This document shows, in pieces, positions 18,140 through 27,599 of a stretch of DNA of 64,000 nt. The stretch is from Pseudooceanicola sediminis. Its GTDB lineage: Bacteria > Pseudomonadota > Alphaproteobacteria > Rhodobacterales > Rhodobacteraceae. The first letter of the stretch is position 1; the number at the start of each line of letters is the position of its first letter. The DNA lies in assembly GCF_003575965.1 (NCBI RefSeq), contig NZ_QWJJ01000012.1:1-64000 (forward strand). Reading direction: 5' to 3'. Below the pieces are notes generated by a model. The model did not search any database, was not told the origin of the DNA, and saw nothing but the letters and a program-made list of their open reading frames with translations. The position numbers were made by a program, and so were the translations under genes.

Positions 18140-19393
18140 ATGGTCTTCTGGTTCGTCACGATCGCCCTGGCCTTTGGAGTGGCGCTGCTGCTGGGCCGCG
18201 CGGCGCTGCATGGTGGTGCGGGCGCAACCGGCCCGGCTGCGCAATTCGATATCCAAGTCTACCGCGATCAGCTGTCCGAGGTCGACCGCGACATGGCCCG
18301 CGGCGTCATCCCCCCGGCAGAAGCTGAGCGCCTTCGTACCGAGATATCGCGCCGCGTGCTGAGCGCGGACAGCGCCATGCGCAGTACCCGGCACACATTC
18401 GACGGGCCACTGCAACCTGCGACCGGTGGCGTGCGCCTTGTCACTGTGGCGCTTGCAGGTGTCCTGTTCCTGGCCGCGCTCGGGCTGTATGTCTGGATGG
18501 GCGCACCGGGGTATCCCGACCTGCCCCGCACGGCGCGCATCGACGCCGCAAAGGTCGCTCTGGAAAGCCGCCCCACGCAGGCCCAGGCCGAATCGCGCAT
18601 GGATGGTCCCGTCACCGTTCCCGGCCTTAACCCATCTGACGATTATGCCGACCTGATGGGCAAGCTGCGTGCGACCGTCGCGGACCGCCCCGACGACATT
18701 CGCGGTTTTCGCCTGCTGGCCCAGAACGAAGCGACCCTTGGCAACTTCAAGGCGGGGTACGAGGCACAGGGGCGTGTCATCAAGCTGGCCGATGGTACGG
18801 CGACCGGCCAGGATTACGCAGATTACGCCGACATGATGATCCTGTCCGCAGGCGGCTTGATCTCTGCGCAGGCATCAGATGCGCTTCAGGCGGCGCTGCA
18901 ACGCGATCCCTCGAACGGTACCGCCACCTATTACACCGGCCTGCTGATGGCTCAGACAGGGCGGCCCGACATTGCCTTCCGCCTCTGGGATGGCCTGCTG
19001 CGCCGCAGCGACGAAGATGCGCCCTGGGTGCCGCCGATCCGCAGCCAGATCGATCAGGTTGCACAGCGCGCCGGTCAGCCACGCTATACCCAACCCACGC
19101 CGCCAGAGATGCTGTCCGGTCCATCGGCTGCCGATATCGACGCCGCGGGCGACCTGAGTGTCGAGCAGCGCCAACAGATGGTTCAGGGCATGGTCGACAG
19201 CCTGTCGTCACGCCTTGCAAGCCAGGGCGGAAGCGTTCAGGAATGGGCCCGCCTGATCAGTGCCCTCGGCGTTCTGGAAGAAACTGCGCGTGCGCGGGCC
19301 ATCTACGAAGAGTCAGTGCAGGTTTTTGCCGGGCAGACATCTGCGCTGGCCACCCTTGCCGCCGCCGCAAACCAAGCAGGAATTGCCGAATGA
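18140..19393 (+). CDS. ccmI: Cytochrome c maturation protein CcmI
   Basis: A 417-residue component of the type I cytochrome c maturation system, which presents apocytochrome c to the haem ligase CcmF/H. Two N-terminal membrane helices (about 2-20 and 98-118) flank a cytoplasmic loop with the [13 protein letters not shown] motif typical of CcmI. A periplasmic TPR-like region follows ([35 protein letters not shown]-type helices). Its stop overlaps ruvX by ATGA. No other ccm genes are in the window, and the isolated ccmI-ruvX-DUF1289 arrangement is a known Rhodobacteraceae pattern (from memory). Confidence 0.93.
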   Translation: MVFWFVTIALAFGVALLLGRAALHGGAGATGPAAQFDIQVYRDQLSEVDRDMARGVIPPAEAERLRTEISRRVLSADSAMRSTRHTFDGPLQPATGGVRLVTVALAGVLFLAALGLYVWMGAPGYPDLPRTARIDAAKVALESRPTQAQAESRMDGPVTVPGLNPSDDYADLMGKLRATVADRPDDIRGFRLLAQNEATLGNFKAGYEAQGRVIKLADGTATGQDYADYADMMILSAGGLISAQASDALQAALQRDPSNGTATYYTGLLMAQTGRPDIAFRLWDGLLRRSDEDAPWVPPIRSQIDQVAQRAGQPRYTQPTPPEMLSGPSAADIDAAGDLSVEQRQQMVQGMVDSLSSRLASQGGSVQEWARLISALGVLEETARARAIYEESVQVFAGQTSALATLAAAANQAGIAE

Positions 19394-19869
19394 TCGCCGA
19401 CACAATCGAAGACTTCGCCACGCACCTGCCGCAAATGCGCGCCGTTGCAGGTCTCGACCTTGGGGAAAAGACCATCGGAGTCGCGGTCAGCGATACGTTT
19501 CTCAGTGTCGCCAGCCCGCTTGAAACCATCCGCCGCCGCAAGTTCACAGTGGATGCAGAGGCGCTGCTTGCCATCCTGTCCAAGCGCAATATCGGGGGTA
19601 TCGTCATGGGCCTGCCGCGCAACATGGACGGCTCCGAAGGGCCACGGTGCCAGTCGACCCGCGCCTTTGCACGCAACCTGTCGCGCCTGACCGAAATCCC
19701 GATCTCATTCTGGGATGAACGCCTGTCGACCGTGGCCGCGGAACGCGCGCTGCTTGAAGCTGATACCTCTCGTCGGCGCCGCGCCGAAGTCATCGACCAC
19801 GTCGCGGCCTCCTACATCCTGCAAGGCGCGCTGGACCGCCTCCGCTACCTGCGCGGGGGTGCCTTATGA
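19390..19869 (+). CDS. ruvX: Putative Holliday junction resolvase RuvX (YqgF)
   Basis: A 159-residue RNase H-fold protein of the YqgF/RuvX family, implicated in Holliday-junction resolution and in 16S rRNA 5'-end processing. The [16 protein letters not shown] strand carries the first catalytic Asp, [11 protein letters not shown] follows, and [11 protein letters not shown] carries the second acidic pair. Start ATG 19390 overlaps the ccmI stop (ATGA), and its own stop overlaps the DUF1289 gene the same way, so all three are translationally coupled. Confidence 0.93.
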   Translation: MIADTIEDFATHLPQMRAVAGLDLGEKTIGVAVSDTFLSVASPLETIRRRKFTVDAEALLAILSKRNIGGIVMGLPRNMDGSEGPRCQSTRAFARNLSRLTEIPISFWDERLSTVAAERALLEADTSRRRRAEVIDHVAASYILQGALDRLRYLRGGAL

Positions 19870-20117
19870 GCCATGGCAAGGATATATGGCAGCGTGACGA
19901 GGTCTCCTCGCCCTGTATCAATGTCTGTATCATCCACCCCGAGGCCCGTCTGTGCACCGGGTGCCTACGCTCGATAGACGAAATTGCCAGCTGGTCGGGG
20001 ATGACTCAGGACGAACGGCGCGCGGTGATGTCGCAACTGCCCTCGCGCGGACCACTCAAGGCAACGCGCAAGGGTGGGCGCAGCGGACGGCTGCGGCGTC
20101 AGGGCGATCAGGACTGA
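19866..20117 (+). CDS. DUF1289 domain protein
   Basis: An 83-residue protein with the DUF1289 cysteine pattern: [12 protein letters not shown], then [15 protein letters not shown], followed by an Arg/Lys-rich tail. The four Cys resemble a small metal or Fe-S site. Function is unknown in the family, although members are annotated as Fe-S-binding. ATGA overlap with ruvX. A GC-rich hairpin follows the stop by 10 bp. Confidence 0.9.
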   Translation: MSHGKDIWQRDEVSSPCINVCIIHPEARLCTGCLRSIDEIASWSGMTQDERRAVMSQLPSRGPLKATRKGGRSGRLRRQGDQD

Positions 20118-20127
20118 CCCAGTGAAA

Positions 20128-20149
20128 AGGCGGGGACTGCGCCCCGCCC
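20128..20149. terminator. Bidirectional hairpin between DUF1289 and TauE genes
   Basis: An 8-bp stem AGGCGGGG/CCCCGCCT (20128-20135 with 20142-20149) with a 6-nt loop lies between convergent genes. No T run on either strand. Probable shared terminator. Confidence 0.5.
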
Positions 20150-20156
20150 TGCCAAC

Positions 20157-20981
20157 TCAGCCGTAAAACGTCTTGCGCAGCATGTTCAGCGCGACCAGGA
20201 ACAGGAACCCTGCAAAGATCCGGCGCAACGGCCTGGGGTCGGTCGCATGGGCAAGCTTGGCCCCAAGGGGCGCTGTCAGCGTCGTCATGCAGATCACGAC
20301 AAGGAACGCAGGCAGGTTCACGGCGCCTATGGTATAGGGCGGGCGCGATCCATCCGGAACGCTGACCAGAAGAAACCCCAGCACCGACGGCACGGCAATC
20401 AGCAGGCCAAAGCCCGCAGCCGTCGCCACGGCGCGGTGGATCGGGCGGCCAAACAACGTCATCGTCGGAACGCCAAAGCTACCGCCGCCGATCCCCATCA
20501 GCACGGACAGGAACCCCATCGATGGCGACAGGATCGCCCGCGTCACGCCGCCGGGCATTTCCGTGCCGATGCGCCATTCGCTTTTGCCAAAGGCCAGATA
20601 CAGGCTGATGATCAGCGCAAGACATCCGAACAGCGCCTGCAATTCACGTGACGCCAGCTTCGACGCGATGAACACGCCGACCAATGCGCCAATGGCGATA
20701 CCGGGCGCCCAGGTTTTCAGGATGTACCAATCGACCGCACCTTTCCTGTTGTGGCTTTGCAGCGACCGCATCGAGGTGACGATGATCGTGGCGAGCGAGG
20801 TTCCAAGACAGACCTGCATCAATGACGACCCGCCGCAACCAAGCGTCTGGAACGCATAAAAGAACGAAGGCACCAGCACGATACCGCCGCCGACCCCCAG
20901 CAACCCTGCCAGAACCCCGGCGATCCCTCCGATCACCACCAACAGGGCCACCATCGCCAAGACCAGTCCCATGTCGTCCAT
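20157..20981 (-). CDS. TauE/SafE family anion permease
   Basis: A 274-residue membrane protein with eight predicted helices in two repeats. The duplicated motifs GVLAGLLGVGGGIVLVPSFF (near residue 22) and LMGIGGGSFGVPTM (near 165) are the family hallmark. Members export sulfite, sulfoacetate or related organosulfur anions; the exact substrate cannot be told here. AAGGA lies about 7 nt before the first ATG. It stands alone between a convergent operon and a divergent drug exporter. Confidence 0.92.
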   Translation of the reverse strand: MDDMGLVLAMVALLVVIGGIAGVLAGLLGVGGGIVLVPSFFYAFQTLGCGGSSLMQVCLGTSLATIIVTSMRSLQSHNRKGAVDWYILKTWAPGIAIGALVGVFIASKLASRELQALFGCLALIISLYLAFGKSEWRIGTEMPGGVTRAILSPSMGFLSVLMGIGGGSFGVPTMTLFGRPIHRAVATAAGFGLLIAVPSVLGFLLVSVPDGSRPPYTIGAVNLPAFLVVICMTTLTAPLGAKLAHATDPRPLRRIFAGFLFLVALNMLRKTFYG

Positions 20982-21199
20982 ACCCGTTCCTTTCCCGAAC
21001 CTTTTCCTGCGCAGACCTCAAGCAAGTTTCGCCTGAACTTGCAAGCAAGGTGATCACAGGATGTCCCACCGGGGCAAAGCCTCTTGCAAGGGCATCTGTG
21101 CATTCAAGCACCACGGGTTGTGCACAAACCCCGCTTGGCTTTGCCGCATTGCAGCGATACTGATCGAACTCACTGCGCCTAACAGAACCGGTTTTCCAA

Positions 21200-22378
21200 A
21201 TGCTCAGATTTGCCCTCGTGCTGGGAGTTCTCGCTCTCACCAGCCCGCTTGCCATTGATATGTACCTGCCCGCCCTACCCCAGCTTGCCCGTGATTTCGG
21301 GGCGACCGAGGCTGCGGTACAGGCAACCTTGATCGGCTATTTCATTCCTTTCGGCCTCGCTCAGCTGTTCTACGGCCCACTTGCCGACGCGCGGGGACGC
21401 AAGCTGCCCCTGTTGCTGGGCCTCGGCATCTTCCTGGTCGGCTCGCTCGGCGCGCTGTTCAGCACGACCCTGCCCGGCCTTGTCGCATGGCGCGCGCTTC
21501 AGGGGCTTGGCGGCGCGTCTCTCATGGTGATCCCGCGCGCTGTCGTGCGCGACCGCTATACCGGACCGGACGCGACCAAGCTGATGGCCATGGTCATGCT
21601 CGTGATCTCGATTTCACCGATGCTGGCCCCGTTGTTCGGCACCCTGGTGCTTAACTTTGGCAACTGGCGCGCGATCTTTGCCGCGCTCGCGGTTCTGGCC
21701 GCCGTCGGGATTGCGCTGACAACCTTCGTGCTGCCCGAAACCATGGAGAAAGAGCGGCGGCGCCCGGTATCGTTCAGCCATATGGCGCGCGGTGCGAAGG
21801 TGCTGTTCACCGATCCGACGTTCATGGGACTTACCCTGGTCGGTGGTTTCGGCATGGCCAGCTTCTTTGTCTTCATCGCCTCTGCCTCCTTTGTCTACAT
21901 GGGCAGCTTCGGCCTGACCCAGACGCAGTTCTCACTGGCCTTCGCCGTCAACGCCATCGGCTTTTTCGGCGCCAGCCAGGGTGCCGGAACCGTGGCGCAA
22001 AGCGTCGGCATGTCCCGGATGGTGCGCCTGGCCGTAACGGGGTTCTTCCTGTTCACGCTGTTGCTGTTCCTGCTGGTCCTTGCGGGCTACGGCTCCGTTT
22101 TCGTCATGGGCGGCTGCCTCATCCTGGCGAATGCATGTCTTGGTCTGGTCATTCCCACCTCGATGGTGCTGGCCTTGGACGAACATGGTGACATCGCAGG
22201 CCTCGCGTCGTCCATCGGCGGCACGATGCAGATGGTTGCAGGTGGTCTCATGATCGCGCTGACCGGACCGTTCTTTGACGGCACCGCCCTGCCGATGGCG
22301 GCCGCCATCGCGGTTTGCGGTCTCATCGCCTTCCTGTTGACGACACTCGTGCTCAACCGTCGCACGGCCACCGCCTGA
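21200..22378 (+). CDS. Bcr/CflA family MFS multidrug exporter
   Basis: A 392-residue 12-helix major-facilitator protein. The first helix ends DMYLPALPQLARDFG, characteristic of the Bcr/CflA drug-resistance subfamily, and the loop 2-3 motif reads GPLADARGRK. The TM5 antiporter motif area is QGLGGASLMVIPRAVVRD. Substrates in the family include bicyclomycin, sulfonamides and other drugs; this one is unassigned. It is followed by a strong intrinsic terminator. Confidence 0.92.
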   Translation: MLRFALVLGVLALTSPLAIDMYLPALPQLARDFGATEAAVQATLIGYFIPFGLAQLFYGPLADARGRKLPLLLGLGIFLVGSLGALFSTTLPGLVAWRALQGLGGASLMVIPRAVVRDRYTGPDATKLMAMVMLVISISPMLAPLFGTLVLNFGNWRAIFAALAVLAAVGIALTTFVLPETMEKERRRPVSFSHMARGAKVLFTDPTFMGLTLVGGFGMASFFVFIASASFVYMGSFGLTQTQFSLAFAVNAIGFFGASQGAGTVAQSVGMSRMVRLAVTGFFLFTLLLFLLVLAGYGSVFVMGGCLILANACLGLVIPTSMVLALDEHGDIAGLASSIGGTMQMVAGGLMIALTGPFFDGTALPMAAAIAVCGLIAFLLTTLVLNRRTATA

Positions 22379-22401
22379 TTACCGCGAGTAACGTGCAAAT
22401 G

Positions 22402-22430
22402 AAAAACGCCGGCTTCGACCGGCGTTTTTT
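22402..22430 (+). terminator. Intrinsic terminator after the MFS gene
   Basis: A perfect 11-bp stem AAAAACGCCGG/CCGGCGTTTTT (22402-22412 with 22419-22429), 6-nt loop and a six-T run. The A run on the left arm lets it also work for the convergent dusA. Confidence 0.92.
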
Positions 22431-22495
22431 ATTGCTGCCCCATTGAGTTGGCGTCGTGCGCTAAGGTCCGGCCTTGCACGAAATGCGCCTTGCTT

Positions 22496-23527
22496 TCAGG
22501 CGGCATCACTGTCTGCCGCTTCGGCCTGCGCCCGCTGAAACGCTGCCAGTGCCTGCTCGACCAACGCCGGTCCCGCATCTTTGCGATGCGCGCCCTCCGA
22601 TAGCATGCGCCGCCACACCCGTGCGCCGGGACGGCCCTGGAACATCCCCAGCATATGCCGCGTGACCTGTGCCAGCTTGCCGCCCGTCGTAAGATGGCCC
22701 TCGATATATGGTATCATTGCCAGCACGGCGTCTTCGGCGCTCAGGCCCGGTGCGGTGTCGCCAAAGATCCGCCGGTCCGCGTCGATCAGGACGCTGGCCG
22801 GATCGTGGTACGCCGCGCGCCCGATCATCACGCCGTCCAGACCTGCCGCGAGAAACGCCTCAGCCTGATCCAGAGAGGTCACGCCGCCATTCACCGACAG
22901 GTGCAACCCGGAAAACAACCCGCGCATCTGCTGCACCAACCCATAATCCAGCGGTGGGATGTCGCGGTTTTCCTTGGGGCTCAGCCCTTGCAGCCAGGCC
23001 TTGCGCGCGTGGATGGTAAACCGTTTACAGCCCGCAGCACCAACCCGCGACAGGAACTCGGGCAGGACCTCTTCGGGGATCTGCTCATCGACCCCGATCC
23101 GGCACTTCACTGTAACTTCGACATCCACCGCGTCGCGCATCGCACGCACGCAATCGGCCACCAAACCCGGATCCTGCATCAGGACAGCCCCGAAAGTGCC
23201 TGACTGCACACGATCCGACGGGCAGCCGCAGTTCAGGTTGATCTCGTCATAGCCGGCGTCCTGTCCCAACCGGGCCGCCTTTGCCAGCTCAGCCGGGTCC
23301 GAGCCCCCCAGTTGCAGGGCCACAGGATGTTCCGCCAGATCGAAATCCAGCAGGTGCAATGCCCCGCCGCGTACCAGCGCAGGCGCGGTCACCATTTCAG
23401 TGTACAACAGCGTATTTCGGCTCAGAAGGCGGTGCAGATACCGGCAATGGCGGTCCGTCCAGTCCATCATAGGCGCCACGGACAAGCGCGATGCGCGGCT
23501 TAGTTCGGACTCTGAATACTTTTTCAC
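22496..23527 (-). CDS. dusA: tRNA-dihydrouridine(20/20a) synthase DusA
   Basis: A 343-residue FMN enzyme that reduces uridine in the tRNA D-loop. It has SVAPMMDWTDRHCRYLHRL at the N terminus, the catalytic Cys in NLNCGCPSDRVQSG, then VTVKCRIGVDE, the HARKAWLQGLSPKENR substrate region and HLSVNGGVTSL. These identify the DusA subgroup rather than DusB/C. Length is normal. dusA genes are known integration targets for some phages, but no att-flanked element is seen here; the decayed IS lies downstream of this start with a gap. Confidence 0.96.
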   Translation of the reverse strand: MKKYSESELSRASRLSVAPMMDWTDRHCRYLHRLLSRNTLLYTEMVTAPALVRGGALHLLDFDLAEHPVALQLGGSDPAELAKAARLGQDAGYDEINLNCGCPSDRVQSGTFGAVLMQDPGLVADCVRAMRDAVDVEVTVKCRIGVDEQIPEEVLPEFLSRVGAAGCKRFTIHARKAWLQGLSPKENRDIPPLDYGLVQQMRGLFSGLHLSVNGGVTSLDQAEAFLAAGLDGVMIGRAAYHDPASVLIDADRRIFGDTAPGLSAEDAVLAMIPYIEGHLTTGGKLAQVTRHMLGMFQGRPGARVWRRMLSEGAHRKDAGPALVEQALAAFQRAQAEAADSDAA

Positions 23528-23939
23528 TATATCAGCTGCCCTTCTCGACGCAGAACATCACATGAATATTGCCCGTGCAGGCCCATCTAAGATCTTGGTT
23601 TTGCCAGACGCCATGAACAAGATCGGGATACCATAACCCACGACTAGGAGTCGAAGGCCGGCACAGAACGATGGTTCAGGCACCTATATGGTACAAATCA
23701 TCTTTGCGCAAAAGGGGGGGGCCGACAGGCGGGAAGCTCGAACGTCAAGGTGCTGCCGCAGTCTCGGCCGGTAAAAGGGCCTACCTCTCCCCTGTCGACC
23801 CCTCATTCATAACGACGGCCGACGGCTTGGATTTTGGTATTCGCCCCCCCCCTCGCTGCGGCAAACGCGCGGGACGCATCACCCGTAAATGCCCCCCGCG
23901 CAATTGCCGCAGCGTCTGGTTGCGCAGCGTTGTCTGCGG
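23528..23939. other. Gene-free flank of the IS remnant
   Basis: About 410 bp upstream of dusA with no credible ORF. It contains two homopolymer runs (G8 near 23715, C8 near 23846) and frame-broken sequence continuous with the transposase relic. It should also hold the dusA promoter; none is obvious. Confidence 0.4.
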
Positions 23940-24430
23940 TCTCACCCTGTCGGAGTCATAGCGTCGTGCCCCGCGTTTCGAACGCGCCGTCTTTTCACCC
24001 ACAAACCTTCCTCGAATGAGAGGCGATACAGTTTCTTGTAGTCCATGATCATGCCCTATCGTCCCTGCCGGCCGCAGATCCGGGAGGGAGCCGAACCAAA
24101 GCCGCTTTTCGCTTATCCGCTGCATCCAGTTACCGATCTCGCCATAGTCCAGCAGGTATTCGCGCCGAACTGTCTTGGGGGCAGCAAAGGTCAGACCGCA
24201 GCCCCGCCACGTCGAGATGTCATCCTCACACATCCACCGGCGCGCCGCGTCTCGCCCCCTGGGTCGATGTCGTCAACTCTTGCCCGGGAGCACTGTCTGC
24301 GAGGCATTGTCGAGCGTGGTGTGGGCCAGCAATCGCTTGAGATTGGCATACTCGTCTTCCCATCCCTTCAGTACGGTCACCTCGGATCGTCCATTGCGCC
24401 AGCTTGCGGAAGGCCGCCGAGTCGAGGCCC
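23940..24430 (-). pseudogene. Decayed IS3-family transposase (orfA 3' end and orfB 5' part)
   Basis: Reading the minus strand gives pieces of an IS3-family orfAB transposase broken by frameshifts. Around 24273-24392 one frame reads WEDEYANLKRLLAHTTLDNA and ends PGKS-stop, matching the C terminus of IS3 orfA (ENARLKRLLAEAMLDNA-type). From about 24233 to 24085 another frame reads WMQRISEKRLWFG, the orfB 'EISEKRRRFGYRRI' area. About 24050-23955 in a third frame reads MDYKKLYRLSFEEGLWVKRR, the orfB 'NHKKLYRLYREEGL.VRRR' segment. The DDE catalytic part of orfB is absent. No terminal inverted repeats or target duplication were found, so the relic is old and truncated. Confidence 0.8.
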
Positions 24431-24867
24431 CGCTCACAAGGCAACTCGGCGCGCCAAGAGGTCATCTGTCCGGGCCTTGACGTCACCTTATGGCAATATG
24501 ACCAGATCAGACCCAACCCCACTGAAAGTGTCGAACAACCGACGATATTCCCGGATGTGTATCGCAATGCGTTGCTGACGTTCGGCACCAGACCGATGGA
24601 TTTATCGCCATCGCGCGGTCAAGGAGACTTGGTGATGGACGCGATCCAGCCCAACGAGTTTTTTGGCACGTCCCCACACGGCCCGCATGCTCCATTGCCA
24701 GCGGTACGTCGCGAAGTCGGTGGCCCAAGACCGGGCCGCATATCGAGGCGACGTTCGCCTATCTCGCGCAGGACCTGGAAGCGCGAAGGACCCCGTCAGG
24801 CGGACATTCGGCAGCGTGAAGGCAAAGTTCGGCAGTCGGTCTTCAACTGACATCGTCAGACCCGGCC
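24431..24867. other. Gene-free sequence between IS remnant and chemotaxis operon
   Basis: About 440 bp with lower-quality, overlapping short ORFs on both strands and no recognisable protein. It may be further decayed mobile DNA, but I could not match it to a family. Confidence 0.4.
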
Positions 24868-26487
24868 TTATCCGAAGAACACGTCGTCGGCCTCCTCCGG
24901 GACAGACATTGATCCGTGCTCCGGGAACAAGCGGTCATGAAGAACGCGCTCGGACTGCATCGTATAAGTCGCGCGGAGAGTGGCCAACAGCGTCTGCAAC
25001 CCAGGGTCGGTTACGGCCATTGGCGCCATATGCCTGATTGGTGCAAAGACTCGGTTCATGCTGTCGACGAACCCCTCCAGACCATGTTGGGCCTCTAGCA
25101 CCGGATCTCCCGAACCGATCTTTTCCATTGTCGCGGTCATGATTTCCAGTGTCTCACGAAGTTGCTGAACCTCCTTCTCCAGACTGGCCGCCCGTGCATG
25201 TGTTTCCAGATCTTCGTTCGATGTCAGCGACACGCTGAATATGTTCGCGTTCATCTCCTGCAAGGCCGCCAGTTCAACGATGCGCGATGTCTTGCTTCCA
25301 ATCTGCGCGGTGGCGTCACGCAGCTGACGCGACACTTCCATCATCGCCTGCCCCTGCTGGCCGATGCGCCCCGAAACGAGGATGGCATTGACCCCGAGCA
25401 GGTGCATCTCCTGGTCCATCAGTGATGTGGCCTGCGACGCCACAGCTACGCTGCCGTAGTATTCCGCCAAAACGGACATCCCCGGTGCGATATCGCCCAG
25501 ATCACCCGACATCTTTGTCAGATTGGCCGAAATCGCCGCCACAAGATTGGCAACCTCGCTCAGCGTATGGCCAACACCGCTACCCGCGATCGCCGCCATG
25601 TGACCAAGCGACCTGTGCCAGCTGTCTGAAATCCGGCGTAGTTCCGGGAGCAGATCAGCGTGCGCGACCAGCACAGCCTCACGCGTATCCAAGACCTGTT
25701 CGACCGCCAATGCCACGATGACCTGCCGCCATGCGGCGGGCCCTTCATCGGCTTTTTCCAAGATCGCCTGCGCATGTTCCAAACGCTGGCGCGACGCGTC
25801 GCCGACCTGCAACAGGGAAACGGCAATCTCCAGTTCCTTCGACATGCGATCAAGATCGCGCTCCGATTTTTGCGCGGCCATTTCCAGTTCTTCCGCGCGC
25901 ACCGAGGCAACCAACTCGTTCAGGCGCAAGCGCAATCGCGTATGCCCAGACACGATCAATTTCATTGATCGGATCTCGGGCAGCATCCGGATCAGCTGGG
26001 CGTCCGCCTCAAACAGACGCACCTTCAGATTGGCCAGTTCGCGCACCGTCGCATTCAACAAAGTGCTTACATCCGACGCGAAATTGGCAAGGGATCCGTC
26101 GCTCTCCATGATCGAGCAACTGACAACCCGCGCGTTCGTGGCGATCATCGCCGCGGCCTTGATATCGCTGCTTTGATCCTTCAACTGGTTGCGCAGATCC
26201 GTCGCCTGCGACAGCATCTTGTCGGCCGTCTCAGACAGGAACAAGAACTGGTTCTCGACGCGCAGCAAATGCTGCTCGATCATCTCGGAGGAGCGCGCCA
26301 GTTTCTCCTGCCCCTTCAGTCCACCAAATTCCGCGACCTCTGACAAATTGTCGGTGACCGCGCGCACATCATCCAATAGCGCGAACAATCGGTCCGCTGC
26401 CGAACTGTAAGTTGGTTCGATCTGCATGAGCACATAGGCAATCGCGTCCCGAAGCTGCTTGGCTGCGCCTTCCGTGGTGTCACTCAT
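24868..26487 (-). CDS. Unrecognised coiled-coil protein at the end of the chemotaxis operon
   Basis: A 539-residue cytoplasmic protein with no membrane segment or signal peptide. It is almost wholly helical, with heptad-like stretches (about 30-110, 180-250, 330-460) resembling the helices of chemoreceptors, but it lacks the conserved MCP hairpin tip (the E-ARQTDLLALNAAVEAARAG region). GQQGQAMMEVSRQLRDATAQ near residue 385 and the heptads just after it are loosely receptor-like. The extreme C terminus is EEADDVFFG, an acidic-aromatic tail reminiscent of CheY-binding peptides such as the CheZ C terminus. Its start overlaps the cheB stop by ATGA, so it is co-translated with the pathway. I know no family name. 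A CheY-P phosphatase/sink or adaptation scaffold is a guess. Confidence 0.85.
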   Translation of the reverse strand: MSDTTEGAAKQLRDAIAYVLMQIEPTYSSAADRLFALLDDVRAVTDNLSEVAEFGGLKGQEKLARSSEMIEQHLLRVENQFLFLSETADKMLSQATDLRNQLKDQSSDIKAAAMIATNARVVSCSIMESDGSLANFASDVSTLLNATVRELANLKVRLFEADAQLIRMLPEIRSMKLIVSGHTRLRLRLNELVASVRAEELEMAAQKSERDLDRMSKELEIAVSLLQVGDASRQRLEHAQAILEKADEGPAAWRQVIVALAVEQVLDTREAVLVAHADLLPELRRISDSWHRSLGHMAAIAGSGVGHTLSEVANLVAAISANLTKMSGDLGDIAPGMSVLAEYYGSVAVASQATSLMDQEMHLLGVNAILVSGRIGQQGQAMMEVSRQLRDATAQIGSKTSRIVELAALQEMNANIFSVSLTSNEDLETHARAASLEKEVQQLRETLEIMTATMEKIGSGDPVLEAQHGLEGFVDSMNRVFAPIRHMAPMAVTDPGLQTLLATLRATYTMQSERVLHDRLFPEHGSMSVPEEADDVFFG

Positions 26488-27599
26488 AGGCGCCTGACCT
26501 TCCTTCCGGCATTTTGTATTTCCGCCGAGATACGCCCTAACGGAACCGCGCGATCAGAGGCGCCAAGTCGGCTGGCCTCGCCCGGCATGCCCCAAACGAT
26601 CGAGCTGGCCTCGTCTTGGATCAACGTATCGGCGCCGGCGTCGCGCATTTCCAGCAAGCCTTGGGCACCGTCATCGCCCATGCCTGTCATGAGTATTCCC
26701 GTCGCCACCGCCCCCGCGGCAATCGCAACCGATCGGAACAGCACGTCGACCGATGGACGGTGCCGCGACACCTGCGGCCCTCGCATGACCTCCACGCGAT
26801 ATCCCTTGCCCTGGCGTTTCACGATCATATGGCTGTCACCGGGCGCTATCAGCACCAGGCCCCGTTCCGGTCGGTCACCATTCGCGGCCTCCCGGACATC
26901 GCAGGCGCAGAGCCCATTCAACCGATTGGCAAAGGCGGCGGTAAATTTTTCGGGCATGTGCTGGACGATGACCACCGGCGGGGTCGATCGGTCAAGCTTT
27001 GGCAGAACCTGCGCCAGCGCCTCGGTCCCCCCGGTCGAGGCGCCAACGGCAACAATCACCGGCAAATCCGGGGGCATGATCACACCCTTGCGCGGTGCGG
27101 GCAGGATTGCATCGGCTGTCAGCTTCGGACTGGGAGTGAACGGCACTGGCGGCGCGACTGGCATGGCGCGGGCCTGGCTGGTATAGCCGCGCATTCTCCC
27201 GGCGTGGGCTGCGGCCCGCACCGCATCCGTCAGCAGGATCTGCGCCTCCATCCGGGTTTCGCGGCTGCTCATGCGGGGTTTGCCGATGACCTCACAAGCG
27301 CCGATTTCCAGCGCCTTCATCGCGGCCTGGGATCCCGCTTCGGTATGGCTGGAGCAGATCACCACCGGAATGGGTCGCTGCGCCATGATCTTGGCCAGAA
27401 ACGTCAGCCCGTCCATCCGCGGCAATTCCAGATCGAGCAGGATGACGTCGGGCAGTTCCGCGCGCATCTTTGCCGCTGCGTCAAAGGCATCGGCGGCACT
27501 GGCCAGTACGTTGATGCCCGGATCCTCTGAGAGGATCTCGGTCAGGGCGCGCCGGGCGCTTGCACTGTCATCCACGATCAGAACACGGATCCGGTTCAT
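26484..27599 (-). CDS. cheB: Protein-glutamate methylesterase CheB
   Basis: A 371-residue response-regulator esterase that demethylates or deamidates chemoreceptors. The receiver domain has phospho-acceptor Asp56 (ILLDLELPRMDG) and the acidic pair in LIVDDSASARR. A linker (about 130-175) leads to the esterase domain with catalytic Ser in GASTGGTEAL, His in VQHMPEKFTAAFANRLN and Asp in MTGMGDDGAQGL. The start at ATG 27599 overlaps the cheR stop (ATGA); the much longer upstream ORF is an artefact. Complete and apparently active. Confidence 0.96.
   Translation of the reverse strand: MNRIRVLIVDDSASARRALTEILSEDPGINVLASAADAFDAAAKMRAELPDVILLDLELPRMDGLTFLAKIMAQRPIPVVICSSHTEAGSQAAMKALEIGACEVIGKPRMSSRETRMEAQILLTDAVRAAAHAGRMRGYTSQARAMPVAPPVPFTPSPKLTADAILPAPRKGVIMPPDLPVIVAVGASTGGTEALAQVLPKLDRSTPPVVIVQHMPEKFTAAFANRLNGLCACDVREAANGDRPERGLVLIAPGDSHMIVKRQGKGYRVEVMRGPQVSRHRPSVDVLFRSVAIAAGAVATGILMTGMGDDGAQGLLEMRDAGADTLIQDEASSIVWGMPGEASRLGASDRAVPLGRISAEIQNAGRKVRRL

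Noticed and set aside
22496-23527. dusA as an integration site of a mobile island
   Set aside because: dusA can be a phage target, but no integrase or direct repeat flank was found in the window.
24045-24850. Two overlapping plus-strand ORFs (24045-24578, 24404-24850)
   Set aside because: They are antisense to the IS3 relic or lie in frame-broken DNA; no homology recognised.
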